64,000 bases of DNA from Piper betle (Eukaryota; Streptophyta; Magnoliopsida; Piperales; Piperaceae), in the NCBI GenBank assembly GCA_033002965.1, contig JAURVB010008967.1:1-64000 (forward strand), read 5' to 3'. The translations under genes and the position numbers were made by a program. The notes under the pieces were generated by a model. It made no database searches and had not been told where the DNA came from. It was given only the letters and a program-made list of their open reading frames with translations. Shown here one piece after another: positions 39,546 through 54,700 of this stretch. Every line of letters starts with the position of its first letter. Within the stretch, counting starts at the first letter, position 1.

Positions 39546-41868
39546 ATAAAAATTTCGTCCTCAAAATTTCAACTCAAGGAGGTTCTACTGAACTAATACC
39601 CAGAAACTAGATATACACCAGTTGTATCCACTACTCTTCGATAGCCATGTACCTCCTCACTTACTGTAGCTATGACGTCATGGCAAGTTCTGCTTGTGAT
39701 GCTGTCAATATCAACATTCTGTTTCTAAGCTAAATGTGCCTGTTTAGACATGACCATCACCATTCTCTTCTGTTCTGATCCCTACTACTGTCTGTGCCTG
39801 TTCTGACATTACCATCATCATGCTCTTATGTTCTAATCCCTATTGCTAACTCGGCGGGAGACCTAGGTCACCCCTAAGGGCCTACTGGGTTGGTCAAGCA
39901 GATACTTTAAAGTATCACATGGTTCTAATTTGAGCTATGTCTAGGAAAACTACATCGAGGGTAAGACCTACCTGCTAGCATCTACCCATGTCCCTTTAAT
40001 CCTCATCTGTGAAAATTCACCTACATGTACTCTCAGGAAACTCTATTCCTAAGTCCTACAAACCAACCTAAAGTATGCTATGAGTCTCCTGCTAGGTCGA
40101 GTGTATAAACTAATGAGCTGCATGGCTCACTGTCGCCAGTCTAGATCCAACTCTTAGGTGTTCCTGTATAAGGAACTGGACCGCTCATTGGGTCCTATTT
40201 GACTCAGTCCTGAGTTAGTATCTCACTCTATTCTATAAGAGAACAAGGATAGCTGCTATGACTCTACTGCATACTATGGCTCTGGTGACTATATATACAA
40301 CCACTAACTACTACTGAAAGGAAGTGAGAACACTTGTAGATACACAGTGTGCCTCGAGGAGTATGATAATATACTCTGCATGGTCTATAGAGCCTGCATC
40401 TGGTCTGTGGCATGTGCTCTGGTCAATGTATACTCATCTCAATCATCTGGGTAAACTGATAGTAACACTGACATGTACAAAGGGGTGAGTGGAAATCCTC
40501 AAGTGGAAGCTCTACTCTGCCTGACATCTATAGGTTATAGGAAGGGGACTAACTCTCGTGAAAATCTGGTCCCACTACTCAAGAACTCTCACTAGGTAAT
40601 ATCTCATCCTCACAAGTGGCATCTGACGTTAGGTAAATAAAGGAATCCACTAGGTTAAAAAAACTGCTACATAGGTATGTCCTTCAAATTTATGATGAAG
40701 TAAAGGTGTCATGCAAGTGGTAGGGGAGATGAAATCCCTATGTAGTGTACTGGGTGACCAAAATATCGATAGGTCTATGGACTTGCCTCTAAGATCACCA
40801 TAATTCACTATGCCATACGTAATGAGGTTGTGGAACAATCAATCAATGATGAATCTCAGAAACGGCTCCTAAGTGGTTCTAGTTCAATCATCTAACAGTA
40901 GGCATGTATTTCTGGATACGGTACTAGTCGTGCATTTCTAAACGGGCGGGGTTCAAACGACCCAAACGACCACTGTCTCACCTCAAGTCTACGGGGACTC
41001 ATAATGAGGTTTGACACGTGTCTCGTCTGCTCTTCAGTAGTGTGTGACCTGCCGTCCCATACTGATTTGTAGTACTAATCTTGACCCATATGACTACTAC
41101 CACTGTGGTAGACTCTCAAGCAAGGCTATCAATCAAGATGAGCATACATTGATATTACTGTCAGGTTAACATGGTTCGGGCTTTCCGAAGTCTCTGTCTA
41201 CATTGCTCTCCTGCTGGGGTGAAATCCTCTTCAGAAAGTTGATCTACAAATATCTACCTACATTATAAACCCTAATCAGTACCATGAAGGTACTTCTATA
41301 CTCAGGGTAAGGCTCAAGCCTATGGTTCAAGGTGAGAACCTAATTGTGCTAGCGAAACACAAGGGAATCACTATCCTTCTAAAGGACACTTCCTCACTAA
41401 CCTTGTATCTATTCTCAATCCTCTAATACAAGTCTAACTCCTATCACTAGCGGCCCATCACTAAATAGGTCAAAGTGCGTGTGTAACCATCTACTAACCA
41501 TCTAATCTGTGTGTGTTGGTTGTAGCCCATAGAAGTACTATCATGCAGTCTGAACAATCTGATCATTGTAACTGTCCTATCTGGAGGTCATATTGTCACG
41601 TTCCCTGGCTCTGTCCATACACATCCCTATGAGACTGTCACTAACAATGCCTGATGAGGTTATCTTACAATATACATCTGACCCAAGAGTATCAGGTCAA
41701 AACAATGATTGCAAGAGAGCCGTGAAGTCGGATCCTATGCTATCTCATCCAAATAACCTCAGTTTTCCTAACTCTTCTTTGTTCTGCTAATTTCCATTGT
41801 AGCTATATCTTCTTCCTCAAGTTGTAGCCCTACTAAGCTCTAACTAATCTACTCGATCAGCGGATGAG

Positions 41869-42100
41869 CAATACACTGACGGCGGTAGTGCATCTTCGGT
41901 CAGTGGTAGTGCATCTCGGACGGCAGTTGTGTACCTCGGCAGTGGTTGTGTGACTCGGTCGGTGGTTGTGCAACTCGGTCGATGGTTGTGCAACTCGGTC
42001 AGTGGTTGGGCACTCGGTCGGTAGTTGTGCACTCGGTCAGTGGTTGTGCACTCGATTCTGCGGTTGTGCACTCGATCGGCAGTTGTGCAACTCTGTTGGT
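41869..42100. repeat. Minisatellite in the LARD internal domain
   Basis: About ten imperfect units of roughly 20 bp, consensus near CTCGGTCGGTGGTTGTGCAA. The same array, differently mutated, is at 4343-4580 in copy A, so it belongs to the family and is not a chance expansion. Confidence 0.8.
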
Positions 42101-43124
42101 GACAGTTCTATCTAGATACTAAAAATCTAATCTTGCTTGTATACATTGTAAATCCACTCTACTGTCTCTGACATTTCTTGGCTGCTAACAATTTGGCTTA
42201 GGTTATCCAGTCATACGTGTCTGATCTAGAGGGGTTTGGACCATGCTACTGACACATATGATGGTAAACCTAGGCTGAATCCACTCTAATCTCTTGAAAT
42301 CTGAAATAGCTGCTTTCATCAATGCTGGCTGGCCCTCAAACGGTAACCACTGATCTGGTACCTTATCTTTGGTGAGATTCCGTCAAATATCCGATCTCGT
42401 AGGTAGTGGTCCTGATCTTTTCCCCATCATATCGAGACCTTAATCTGGCAAAGACAAACCAAAAATACTACCCGTAAGTCATAAACTAGTGGAAGAGGAG
42501 GATGCGGTAAAGTGCCTATTGGACTATCAATCCACCATACTACTCATCCTTATTCATCACTATCTTCTAGAAGTGGTTCATCTCATGTGCCAACTAAATT
42601 GCTAGTATCTCTATACATCAAGCTCCTTACTGTTACCCTCCTTTTTAACTCATTCTCATCATGTACACCATGTCCTATGGTAACCGGACTAATGTGGTGA
42701 CATGCAAGACTTGAACACCTGGTCAATCATCCAATTCACTTATGCGATAGACAGAACTAGTGGGTCCCTAAGCCCATCATGACAATCCTGTCAGATTCCT
42801 GCTCACAACTCCTAACATCCGAATCTGGTATAAGATGAGATCCTATACCCATTATACCTCTGCTAGCACTACAATATTCCTTGCTCACATCTAACTGACA
42901 AATAGTCGATATAATGATAAAAATCCATAAAAATAACCTCACAGCTCAACGAAGTCCAAGTCCACATACTTCTGATCAAGTCTTGCATACACTGTGATGC
43001 AACTAACTCATGAAAAAAAGAACTGCATGTAAGGAAAATCAAAAGAAACATACTTGCCAGTTGGACTTGGAGCAATCTTTGCACACACATAACCTATAAA
43101 AATATCTTACATCTTACTCGACCG

Positions 43125-43142
43125 AGAGTGGCTCTGATACCT
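43125..43142 (-). other. Primer-binding site of LARD copy B (tRNA-iMet type)
   Basis: Reads GGTATCAGAGCCACTCTC on the - strand, a few bases inside the 5' LTR boundary. The core matches the plant initiator-tRNA primer-binding consensus TGGTATCAGAGC except for the first base. Confidence 0.85.
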
Positions 43143-43146
43143 ATTC

Positions 43147-46100
43147 TGTAACACCCCAAATCCACTCCACGCTCCTGAACCGAACCAGCATGTTACAGAC
43201 GTCGGTTACGTCGGCTAACCCTAACCCAACTTGTGCGGATCTAATCTCGACATCTTAAGATGAAGATATTATTCGTCATGCATGGATGAATGCACAGAAT
43301 CCTAACATGATACTACATGGATGACATGCAAACTAAATTACACACCATCACAATTATGATCAAAATAGATGAAAATTCTGAAATAAAACAAACAGAATTT
43401 CCCCTAAAAGTGCAATTAGGGTCACCCAATCAAAATACTATATATAAACATATATGCAAATATGTATCTACATATCATGCAACTTCATTCACATAATTTG
43501 ATATACTGTTTACTCACTCTAAAGCTTGGGTCTCAACCCACCACGCTCCTGCTGCGCAATCTATTCATGTTTCACATTATGTCATCGTGTCTTACCATTC
43601 AATCATGTCACATCATCATATCATTGCATTTAATCATATCCTATCATGTCTTAGAATTTCACAACATTCACAATATAATAGCATCATAAATAGAATATTA
43701 ACCACTCTATCGAATGACATGTGTGCATGCGACAACAGTGCTCCTCCCTCCAAACTAGCTCCTCCAACTCATGATTATTACCTACATATAATAAAAACAC
43801 GTCAGTAACAAGTGTTAGTGGTCCGGAAAATAAAATAATTATAACAAGCTAGCTATGAGAGCAAACTCTCATATGAAAGAAAACATCATATACTCCACGT
43901 GAACACTCTGAAGGGCACTACTAAGGAGTCATTAGGCTGCAACCTGGTAGCATCCCGAACTTACTGATCTGCTGTTGCTGATGCCGCTCTCGGCATTTTC
44001 TTACTTCATTTTCTGGTCTCAAATCCTAAGCCCTCCCCTTACCTCCATATTTCTCCTGGCCTTGAGCACAAAGGTCAACTACTCTCAGGCAGTCGCCTTT
44101 AGTACCCTTTGAACCACAAGTCCGAACATGCGCTGTACTAAACAGTACCCGTAAACCTCCACGTTCTGTGGGTGTGAGGTACTCAAACGCGGAGTTGTTA
44201 GGATCCCTCGGGAATGGAATAGTCCGCTTGCACTAATCCAGAGCCCGCTTTGATTGTCACGGCATCCGCTCATGGTACGTGCAGTCGGTTTCTCCATCTC
44301 TCGTCTCACTCGAAATGCGAAAACTTACATATATATATATATAGGGCTAGGTAAGGATTTATATCATAGGCCCGAAGGCAACTTGTGGTGGATCTTGTTT
44401 TCGAAATTATCCTCGTGGGGTTATTAATCCGGAAAACTGTTCGGTTAAATGGCCCGAGTTAAGTGGGATCCAATAAAACGCCACTTAACCCGTCCTGCAA
44501 ATAATAAAATAAACATACAATAGAAGAGAATGTAAAAATAGAGTCGAGTCCTAAACAGACCTAGTAGAAGCTCCAAGCGTGTCATCGCGCCTAAGCGGCG
44601 AGCTCCAACTCCGTACCTACACATCAAAACTAAATACTAACGCCCGCTAACTAAATGATGCATCAAACTCAATGAATATCACACACAACACGATTAACAT
44701 CCATCAACAATCAAATAATCATAATGTGAAAATAATTCTAAGTCATCCTATTCATATCATTTTTATACTATTTTTTTTAAGTTACGTCATACTCGATTAG
44801 CATGCTCAAACTCGATCTACCTCATTAGATCACTCGCTATTCATTCCCAATTAATTGCATCATGCAATCATCACTGCATTCATACTCATACATTTATCAT
44901 GACAATTATTCAATCCTAGCATGTTGTGCTAACAATCATCAATTTTAAATAATTAACTCGGAGGTAATTATACCTCATGTCATCGGCAATCGGCGACGAC
45001 TAGGATTTTGTCGCGCATCTCGGAGCTTGAATTCGGCACTCATCAGCATCCGAAGTTTGATCGGGATCGACTGGTTGAGCTTTGCGGAAGATCCGGCGAA
45101 CTCCAGTGAATCCGGTTTTCCGACAAGTTCTAGCGGTTTTCTAGCGGCTTTAGTGGTTTTCTGGCACCTCTTCGGCGGTTTTCTGACAACAGTCGCCAGC
45201 AGCATCTACTGGCCGGAAAGTGGTCATATTGGGTACTATTGGAACCGGCTCGGCGAGCCCGACGCATCTACAACGTCGACATGGCCAACGGAGGCAGCGG
45301 CTCACCGAAAAATGCCTAAAATAGAGCGGCAGCGATGGGAGAAAAATCCGGACAGTATGGGCGGCGATGGGCTCCGATCTAGTCGGGGAGGGTCGGGGGT
45401 TAGTCTAAGACGTCAAGGCGACCACTCGATTGTGACGGCGACGGTCGGCGGTGGCGCGATCGGCGATGGAAGCACGACGCGGGCGCAACGCTAGTCACGG
45501 CAGTCCGGCGTCGTGGAGGCCGAATGGTGGCCGGGTCTGGTCGGGGCGGCATGGCACCATCGCAGCGGAGCATGGCAACGACGACCAGCAACAGGCAGGT
45601 TTCGATAGTGGCGGTGGCGACGCTGTAGAGGGGTGGCGTCAGGGCAAGGGTTTGGGGAAGAAAACGTTGGGAGGGAGGAAAAGGACTGGTGGTAAACTTG
45701 TAAATATTACTTGACTCGCCTCCAGTTTGAGTCAATAATAATAATTAAATCGCCGTAAATCCTAAAAAAATTGATAAAAATTGAGGAAAATCCCATAAAA
45801 TCAGACAAACACTAAAACATCATAATGATATACTCTAGAACTATCAACCCACCCAAACGGCTCGTAACGCGTCCTAACGCGGTAAACAGCCTCAAACTAA
45901 TTCTACGATCCACTATATATAAAAATAAACAAAAGTAACTGGCATACTCTCATATATTATGATAGCTCATTCTGTTCTACTGTGGTCATGACGTTATCAT
46001 CATATACTTGGGTACGCATGACCCTCATAACTCATACACGCAATTGGCGTCGGCTCAGTACACGTGTTCTGGATCTAACTCGACTCGAAAATAACGATCG

Positions 46101-46150
46101 AACCGACCGGTTCTGAATATAAAACCCGGACTCGAATCATGTGTTTTACA
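43147..46150 (-). repeat. 5' LTR of LARD copy B
   Basis: 3,004 bp. GC-rich island at about 45000-45700 with overlapping open frames on both strands (up to 155 codons). These frames are also present in altered form in the 3' LTR and look compositional. Confidence 0.9.
45912..45922 (-). promoter_or_regulatory. Conserved TATA box in the 5' LTR of copy B
   Basis: TATATATAGTGGATCG on the - strand, about 230 bp from the LTR start. The same word occurs at the same place in the other LTR of copy B (near 39295) and in copy A (near 8445). It likely marks the element's promoter. Confidence 0.5.
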
Positions 46151-47286
46151 TCAAATCTACAAACTAATTCCCACAATCTGAATAATGCATTCACACATCC
46201 TAAATAACACACTCATTAGTCCTATTCACATTAAGTCGCATTACGATTTCCTAAATTGCATTGCAGTTAATTAACAATTCATACTTTATTTATTTAATTA
46301 GTTCACTAGCATTTATTCGATACCATTCCAATCATACAAATTCATTTTATTCACAATCAAAATATTTTACCATGTCAATCAATCAAATCCTAGCATGTTA
46401 TGTTAATAATTATCAATTTTAAATAATTAGGTCGAAGGTAATTATACATCGCGTCGTTGGCAATCGGCAACGATTAAGGTTTGGTCGTGCATTTTGGGAC
46501 TCAAATTTGACCTCGGAGTCATCCGAAGTTTTGTGGGTTTTGACGGGATGAATTTATCAAAATTCTAACGATTTTTGGCGAATTCTAGCAATTCTGGTTT
46601 TCCGGCTACTTTCTGGTGATTTGGCCAAGGCTGTGGGTCGGCATCGGCTCGCCGAATTCAACATGACTATAGTGGGGTGAGGGCGATGTCGATGATCGCC
46701 AACAGCAGACTTGGGTCGGTCGAGGACAACCGGGGTTGTCCTGATCCGCCCTTGGGCGACGGCCGATGGTGAAGTTGGTGGTGGCGTTCAGGCGGCAATG
46801 GGATGAGGAGAGGAAACTTCGTGGGGAAGGGTTTGGTGGCAATCTAATTAAAAGTGAACTCAACTCCGACTTTGACTCAAGTTAAAAATAATAACTAACT
46901 CCTAATAAATTATAAAAAATCCAAATATATATATAAAGAAATATCATAAAATATAATATACTCAATAACATCAAAATGACATGTTCTATAATTAATAACC
47001 CACACAAACTATTATCTAACACGTCCTAATATGTTATTCAGCCCAAAATTAATTCTATGATCAAATATAAAAAAAACTAGTATGGTGTCATATACTCTAA
47101 TAACTTATTTCTTATCATTCTTCCTATGTTATCATCATATGCTCGGGTACACTTGACCTTCATCGCTTCTAATAAATGGTTGACATTGGCGCAGCATACG
47201 TGTCATAAAACTAATTAGATTGTAATTGACTGCTATACCGAATGGTTCGTTAATGTAAAACTCTGACTCGAATTACGAGTTTTACA

Positions 47287-50200
47287 CGTGAGATCTCTTT
47301 TAGGGGTGAACAATCAGTCGGTTTGGTACCAAACCGAACCACCAAACAATCATTCAATGGTCTGATTTGAAGACCGAACAATCAGTCGATTCGGTTTGCA
47401 TTTTTGAAACAATAAAATGTAAGAAAATTTTTTCATTATAATTTACTAAAAGTTAATCATGATGTAAATATAAGGTGTAAATCTCTTCACCGCAAAATTT
47501 CTCCCTTCTACTTGTGTTTTTTATAATAAATTAATAGAGATGAAATTTCTAAAGAATTCATTTGATTAGCGTGAAGTCTTATTTGCAACTAATTGAAAAT
47601 GCAATATTTTTTACATGATTTACTACATATAAATTTCATATATTTTCCAACGTTTTTCGTATTAACCAAGCGGAACCCATAGATCACTCGGCCTGCAAGG
47701 ATTGGTAGCGTACGGGTTATTTGTATCAAGAAGCTGTTGAGAGTGGGTACAAGATAGATATCTTCGCTCTACACTTAAAATTGAAACTAGCCCTTGGATA
47801 GAGGCTATAGGGAGCCCACCAGTTAAATGGTCCGTGTTACAATTTCGATGATTTGAAAGTGCATCTCATATGCTAGCTTCATGGGGGCGTGCATCACTTA
47901 GCAGTCGACAAGCTCTCGACTCGATCCGTCGTCATCTATAGTCACTGTGACTCCAAAACTGGCAGCATAATTTTCAAAATTATAGATTAAAAACGCGAAA
48001 ATTAAATTCGACTCCAAATATTATAAAATAGAGTCTATTTAGGGTCAAGTTTAAGGGGAGTTATTTATAACATTTTTTTATATTCATCAAATAAAATTTT
48101 ATATGAAACTAATAATACATTACTCTTTTTGACACTAGAAATTCATAACTATATAATATTAATTTAGAATATTATTTTAGCTGTAATAAAAAAATTACTA
48201 TGATTTAATAAATTTTATTATTTAACTAGAAATATTAATCATAAAAGCTATCAATAGAGAGTATTCAATAGAATTTGACTTAGAAAGCCATAAAATGAAA
48301 TTGTCTCGGAACCGCGTAAGCATGTCATTCACATACGAGCGTGCGGAATGAAGTCTAGGAAAATTTAATAAAAATTTCTACGGTAAGGCTGAGCGCGTAA
48401 GCATGTCATTCACATACGGGTGTGCGCGCACCCATACACTCACTTGGCAGGTAGCATCCAGACATTGGCCTCGTGCTAGCATCCGTCCCCATTTTGTTTT
48501 CTTTTCTTTCAACACAGCTGGGCACGGGGATGCGAAGAAGCTTTGCACACCACCTTCTACTTCCAGGCCCAATTCCAAATGGTCAACCAGAAAACTACGT
48601 ATATACGGCGTGCACTACGAAGATGGGAATGGTGGTGTGGAGTGTGGACAGCATGCCAATTTCAGGTGGTCCTATATTTGCAACAGTGCTAATACTGCCC
48701 ATTGACGCAAGTCATCGCATCCAAACAGAGATAGTATCAAATCTTGGGCAGGATCTGCCTCTTTGAAACCAAACTCACACGTCTTTGATTATCAAACTTC
48801 AAAAGTTGAATAGTATGCCTAGATTCCCGGTTCTTTAAACAACTAACCAAAATGACAAATATCGTTGGCCGCCCCCCGTTAACAGCATAAATAAATCACA
48901 AAAATTCAAAGCCAAAATAAATAAATAATACCCATCTCTAAATACAAAAGGAATTGTCTGGTTCACATGCTACATATTACTTACACATATTTAGTCCGAA
49001 GAAGGGGAGCTCTATTCAACCATCAAATCTCTGAGGATCCATCGATACTCAAATTGCTCAAAACTTTTTGTCAGGGGAAGTTGGTATGAAAGAGACGAAA
49101 GGGAACAAGATCTTGGTTTGAAGATTCGTGAGATGCTGGCCGTCAAGGACGTTTCTGCATGGACCCTTAATCTTGATAGCTAAAAGCCAAATAGCCTTCT
49201 CCTTCACGCATATGTTAACCTCGTGAATGAATGAATACATATACTCACTCAATATCCTTGTGCATAAACATATTCAATACATTTATGATTCTTTTTATCC
49301 CAAGTAATCTAGCGTATGTCGGTATGAGTATAACCTATTTTAATAATTTTGTAATTTTAAACATTTCTTTTGGATTTTTCGACAAAAACATGTTAGTAGT
49401 CTGGGATAAGATCTGGCATATATATCAGTGTAGATATGCGTTTTTTATTACTTAGTCCTTCGGTTTGTACCTGGGACCATACATCATCTGGGGCAAAATC
49501 TCAAACCGATCAACAATTTTTGATTAATTTTTTAGAGTGATAATTAGGTCAGCTATATCGTCTTTGGTCATTAAAACACACCAATCTTGTGCTCCTCATG
49601 TCTAAGATAGCCTCATTGTGTTCCGAGCTCAATTAAAAGGATTGAAATTCGGATTCGACTTGACATAATATATATTAAATTCGAAGTCAACTCTTAGCCA
49701 ACTAGGAGTTATTTATATTAAGTTTTTAAATAAATAATAAGAAAGTTATATATAATTATAATATTTTATTTTTTTGACACTTAAAATTGATAAATATATA
49801 ATTTATATTATTTAAAATATTAATTTAGCAAATCTGTATATATTATAAATATTTATATATAACTCTGAAGTCAATTACTAAATCAATTACTTTAAAGGCA
49901 TCTATGGAGTTTGAGTCGGCAAGCCACGGAGTTGAGTCGATTCGAAAAATTTTTAAAGTAAAAAAAGTTTTAAAACTAAGGTTCAGAGCAATACAAATTA
50001 TACGCCTGTCTAAGTCACTTTTAAAAAACATTCATGTCCATAATATTTCACATATAAGTCTAAGATATAAAGGATGTATATGATAATAATTTGTGATTTT
50101 ATTACGCCCTATATGGCAAAATGACAAAAACATGTGAGAGGTGTGGTGTGTATGGACGCTAAACCTACATTGACGCAAATAAAAATCTTCCACATCATAG

Positions 50201-51128
50201 TTATTGAATTGAACACTCAATATCTTACGACTTCGATTTGTGTAGCAGTATTTCCAAAGGCTTGCCTAATTCGCGCATTTTTAAAATTTGCCTTTTCTCA
50301 GAGTTTAGAAGGTTCTATTTAGTTGAGAAGAAATAACTGTAAAATTTAGATCAATAAAAATTACGGAAATACTTTTTTGCATATAAAAATTTTACTTGGA
50401 AGTAATCATGATTAATTAATTTAAATATAAATACACTGACATGTCCACTTCTTAATGGAATATATATATATATAGTCCGGTACACAAAGGCTCGTATATG
50501 TGCAGGGTTCGGGGATCAACAAAGGGTCTATTATAACCGTGTCACAGGTAACAACTCAAACCGAGATTTTCTATGGAATGACTAGATTTAAATGTTGTTG
50601 ATAGCTGCTAGTTGTTCCTAATACTAAGACATCTCTTAATTATATATATTATTTTTTTAGGAGGTTGACCACTTAATTGGCTGCAAAAGGGAATTCTGTA
50701 TACACATTCCAATATTTCCCGGTCCCATTCATTCAAGCAATCTCTGGAATTTTGCGCATGGATAATCAGGGAGCTAGACCATGTACTTGGCTAGAATCAT
50801 GAAATGTGAAATTAAAGCATTACTACAGATTATGATAGAAAGGATTGTAGTACTACTTAGACCCCATAAGGGCTCCAAAGATATGATCATGTGATCATAC
50901 CAAAGATTTTGTAATTAATTTCGTGAAGCCAGCTTCTATAAAGAGCCCACTTAACAAGATGCATGCATTCCACCTCTTCTCTCCCTTTTCCCTTTCTCCT
51001 TCAGATACATCCTTCCTTCTCCACCATTTCTACCTTTACATATTTGATCTTTGCACTATTTTCCATATCCCTAGAGTTGTTTTCTCTATAATCAAGCAGG
51101 CACAATTAAAGATTTAGCTTGCACCAAC
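47287..51128. other. Intergenic region between the transposon nest and CKX
   Basis: Just after solo LTR E, 47296-47400 begins TAGGGGTGAACAATCAGTCGG and is rich in CGGTTTGGT/CCGAACC words; this resembles a terminus of a non-autonomous hAT element. A direct repeat, GCGTAAGCATGTCATTCACATACG, occurs at about 48314 and 48395. The stretch 48400-48770 is less AT-rich and has open frames of about 100 codons on both strands, but I recognise no protein. From 48800 on the DNA is AT-rich with no gene seen; an AT microsatellite is at about 50459-50474. Confidence 0.45.
50937..50943 (+). promoter_or_regulatory. Probable TATA box of CKX
   Basis: TATAAAG about 190 bp before the CKX start codon, followed by a C/T-rich leader typical of plant 5' untranslated regions. 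Confidence 0.5.
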
Positions 51129-54119
<2,991 letters not shown>

Positions 54120-54666
54120 GTTTATATATAGCATCACATGCATGTAATTAGTGTAGTAATTTCCATATTCTACGTGTCTAAGTAAAGTTTAATTGAAATA
54201 CAAGAATGTGTGTAAATAAATCCAGAATGCTTTATTTATTCCAAAGTTTACTGATGATCGCAAGAGCCATGGACGTAGGATTGAAGTGTTGAAAAACTTA
54301 ATTAACTTCGTAGGTTTATTCCATAACGAAACAACAAAATCTTCAAATCAAATCACCAAAAGAAATAAAACTAAAGCGAAAACTGTACCTGAATCCATTA
54401 GCACGAACTTGATCTTTTACAGTTTAATCTTCTAAATCTCAACCCTGGTTTTACTAAGAAAAATCTCACCTTTTGAATGATGGGAAACCAGGAAGAAAAT
54501 GTTAGGTTAATTTTGGGGACTATAACCGCTTATATCTTTTTAATTTTTCATATATTTAATTTAGCCCATCATAAATTAGAAATTAGAAAAATGAGTACAC
54601 ATATATTCTCGTACTTATATTAAATGCACATAGCCATCTTATTAGATCAATTCAATTTGACCTAAT

Positions 54667-54700
<34 letters not shown>

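Larger units (their letters stand above)
39533..43146 (-). repeat. Non-coding internal domain of LARD copy B
   Basis: Bounded by the purine tract on the left and the primer-binding site on the right. It contains a minisatellite at about 41869-42100 with a unit like GGTTGTGCAACTCGGTCGGT. The first 1 kb (39533-40540) is the part deleted from copy A; the rest aligns with 3022-5721. No gag, protease, reverse transcriptase or integrase motif was found. Confidence 0.8.
36510..46150 (-). mobile_element. Complete LARD-type retroelement copy B (9.64 kb)
   Basis: Two LTRs, 36510-39532 (3' LTR) and 43147-46150 (5' LTR), in direct orientation, bounded by TG...CA and flanked on both sides by TCAAA (36505-36509 and 46151-46155). 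On the - strand the primer-binding site follows the 5' LTR at about 43125-43142 (GGTATCAGAGCCACTCTC), and a purine tract GAGGAGGGAAGAT at 39533-39545 precedes the 3' LTR. The 3.6 kb internal domain has no open frame above about 75 codons and no retroviral domain I can recognise, so the element is non-autonomous. Its mobilisation would need enzymes from elsewhere, probably a Ty3/gypsy relative, since AAATTTCGTCCTC beside the purine tract resembles the pol end of such elements. It sits inside solo LTR copy E. Confidence 0.9.
34536..47286 (-). mobile_element. Solo LTR copy E, host to a TRIM and to complete LARD copy B
   Basis: Begins TGTAACACCCCAATTTGGTT at 34536 and ends GAGTTTTACA at 47286. 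Removing the TRIM (35765-36235 plus one TATA duplication) and copy B (36510-46150 plus one TCAAA duplication) leaves about 2.6 kb of continuous LTR sequence, whose order matches copy F (59767-62669). Flanks TGTAA (34531-34535) and CGTGA (47287-47291) differ by two transitions and may be the old target duplication. The right piece has a reduced GC island at 46600-46850. Confidence 0.75.

Noticed and set aside
41844..42100. Regularly repeated short units resembling a CRISPR array
   Set aside because: Units are contiguous without unique spacers, and this is a plant retroelement; it is a minisatellite.
45027..45494. 155-codon open frame on the + strand
   Set aside because: GC-rich island of the 5' LTR of copy B; stops interrupt the matching region of the 3' LTR, and the frame is antisense to the element.
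48403..48766. Two overlapping open frames of about 100 codons
   Set aside because: No recognisable protein, with a similar-sized frame on the other strand; kept only as an unexplained island.
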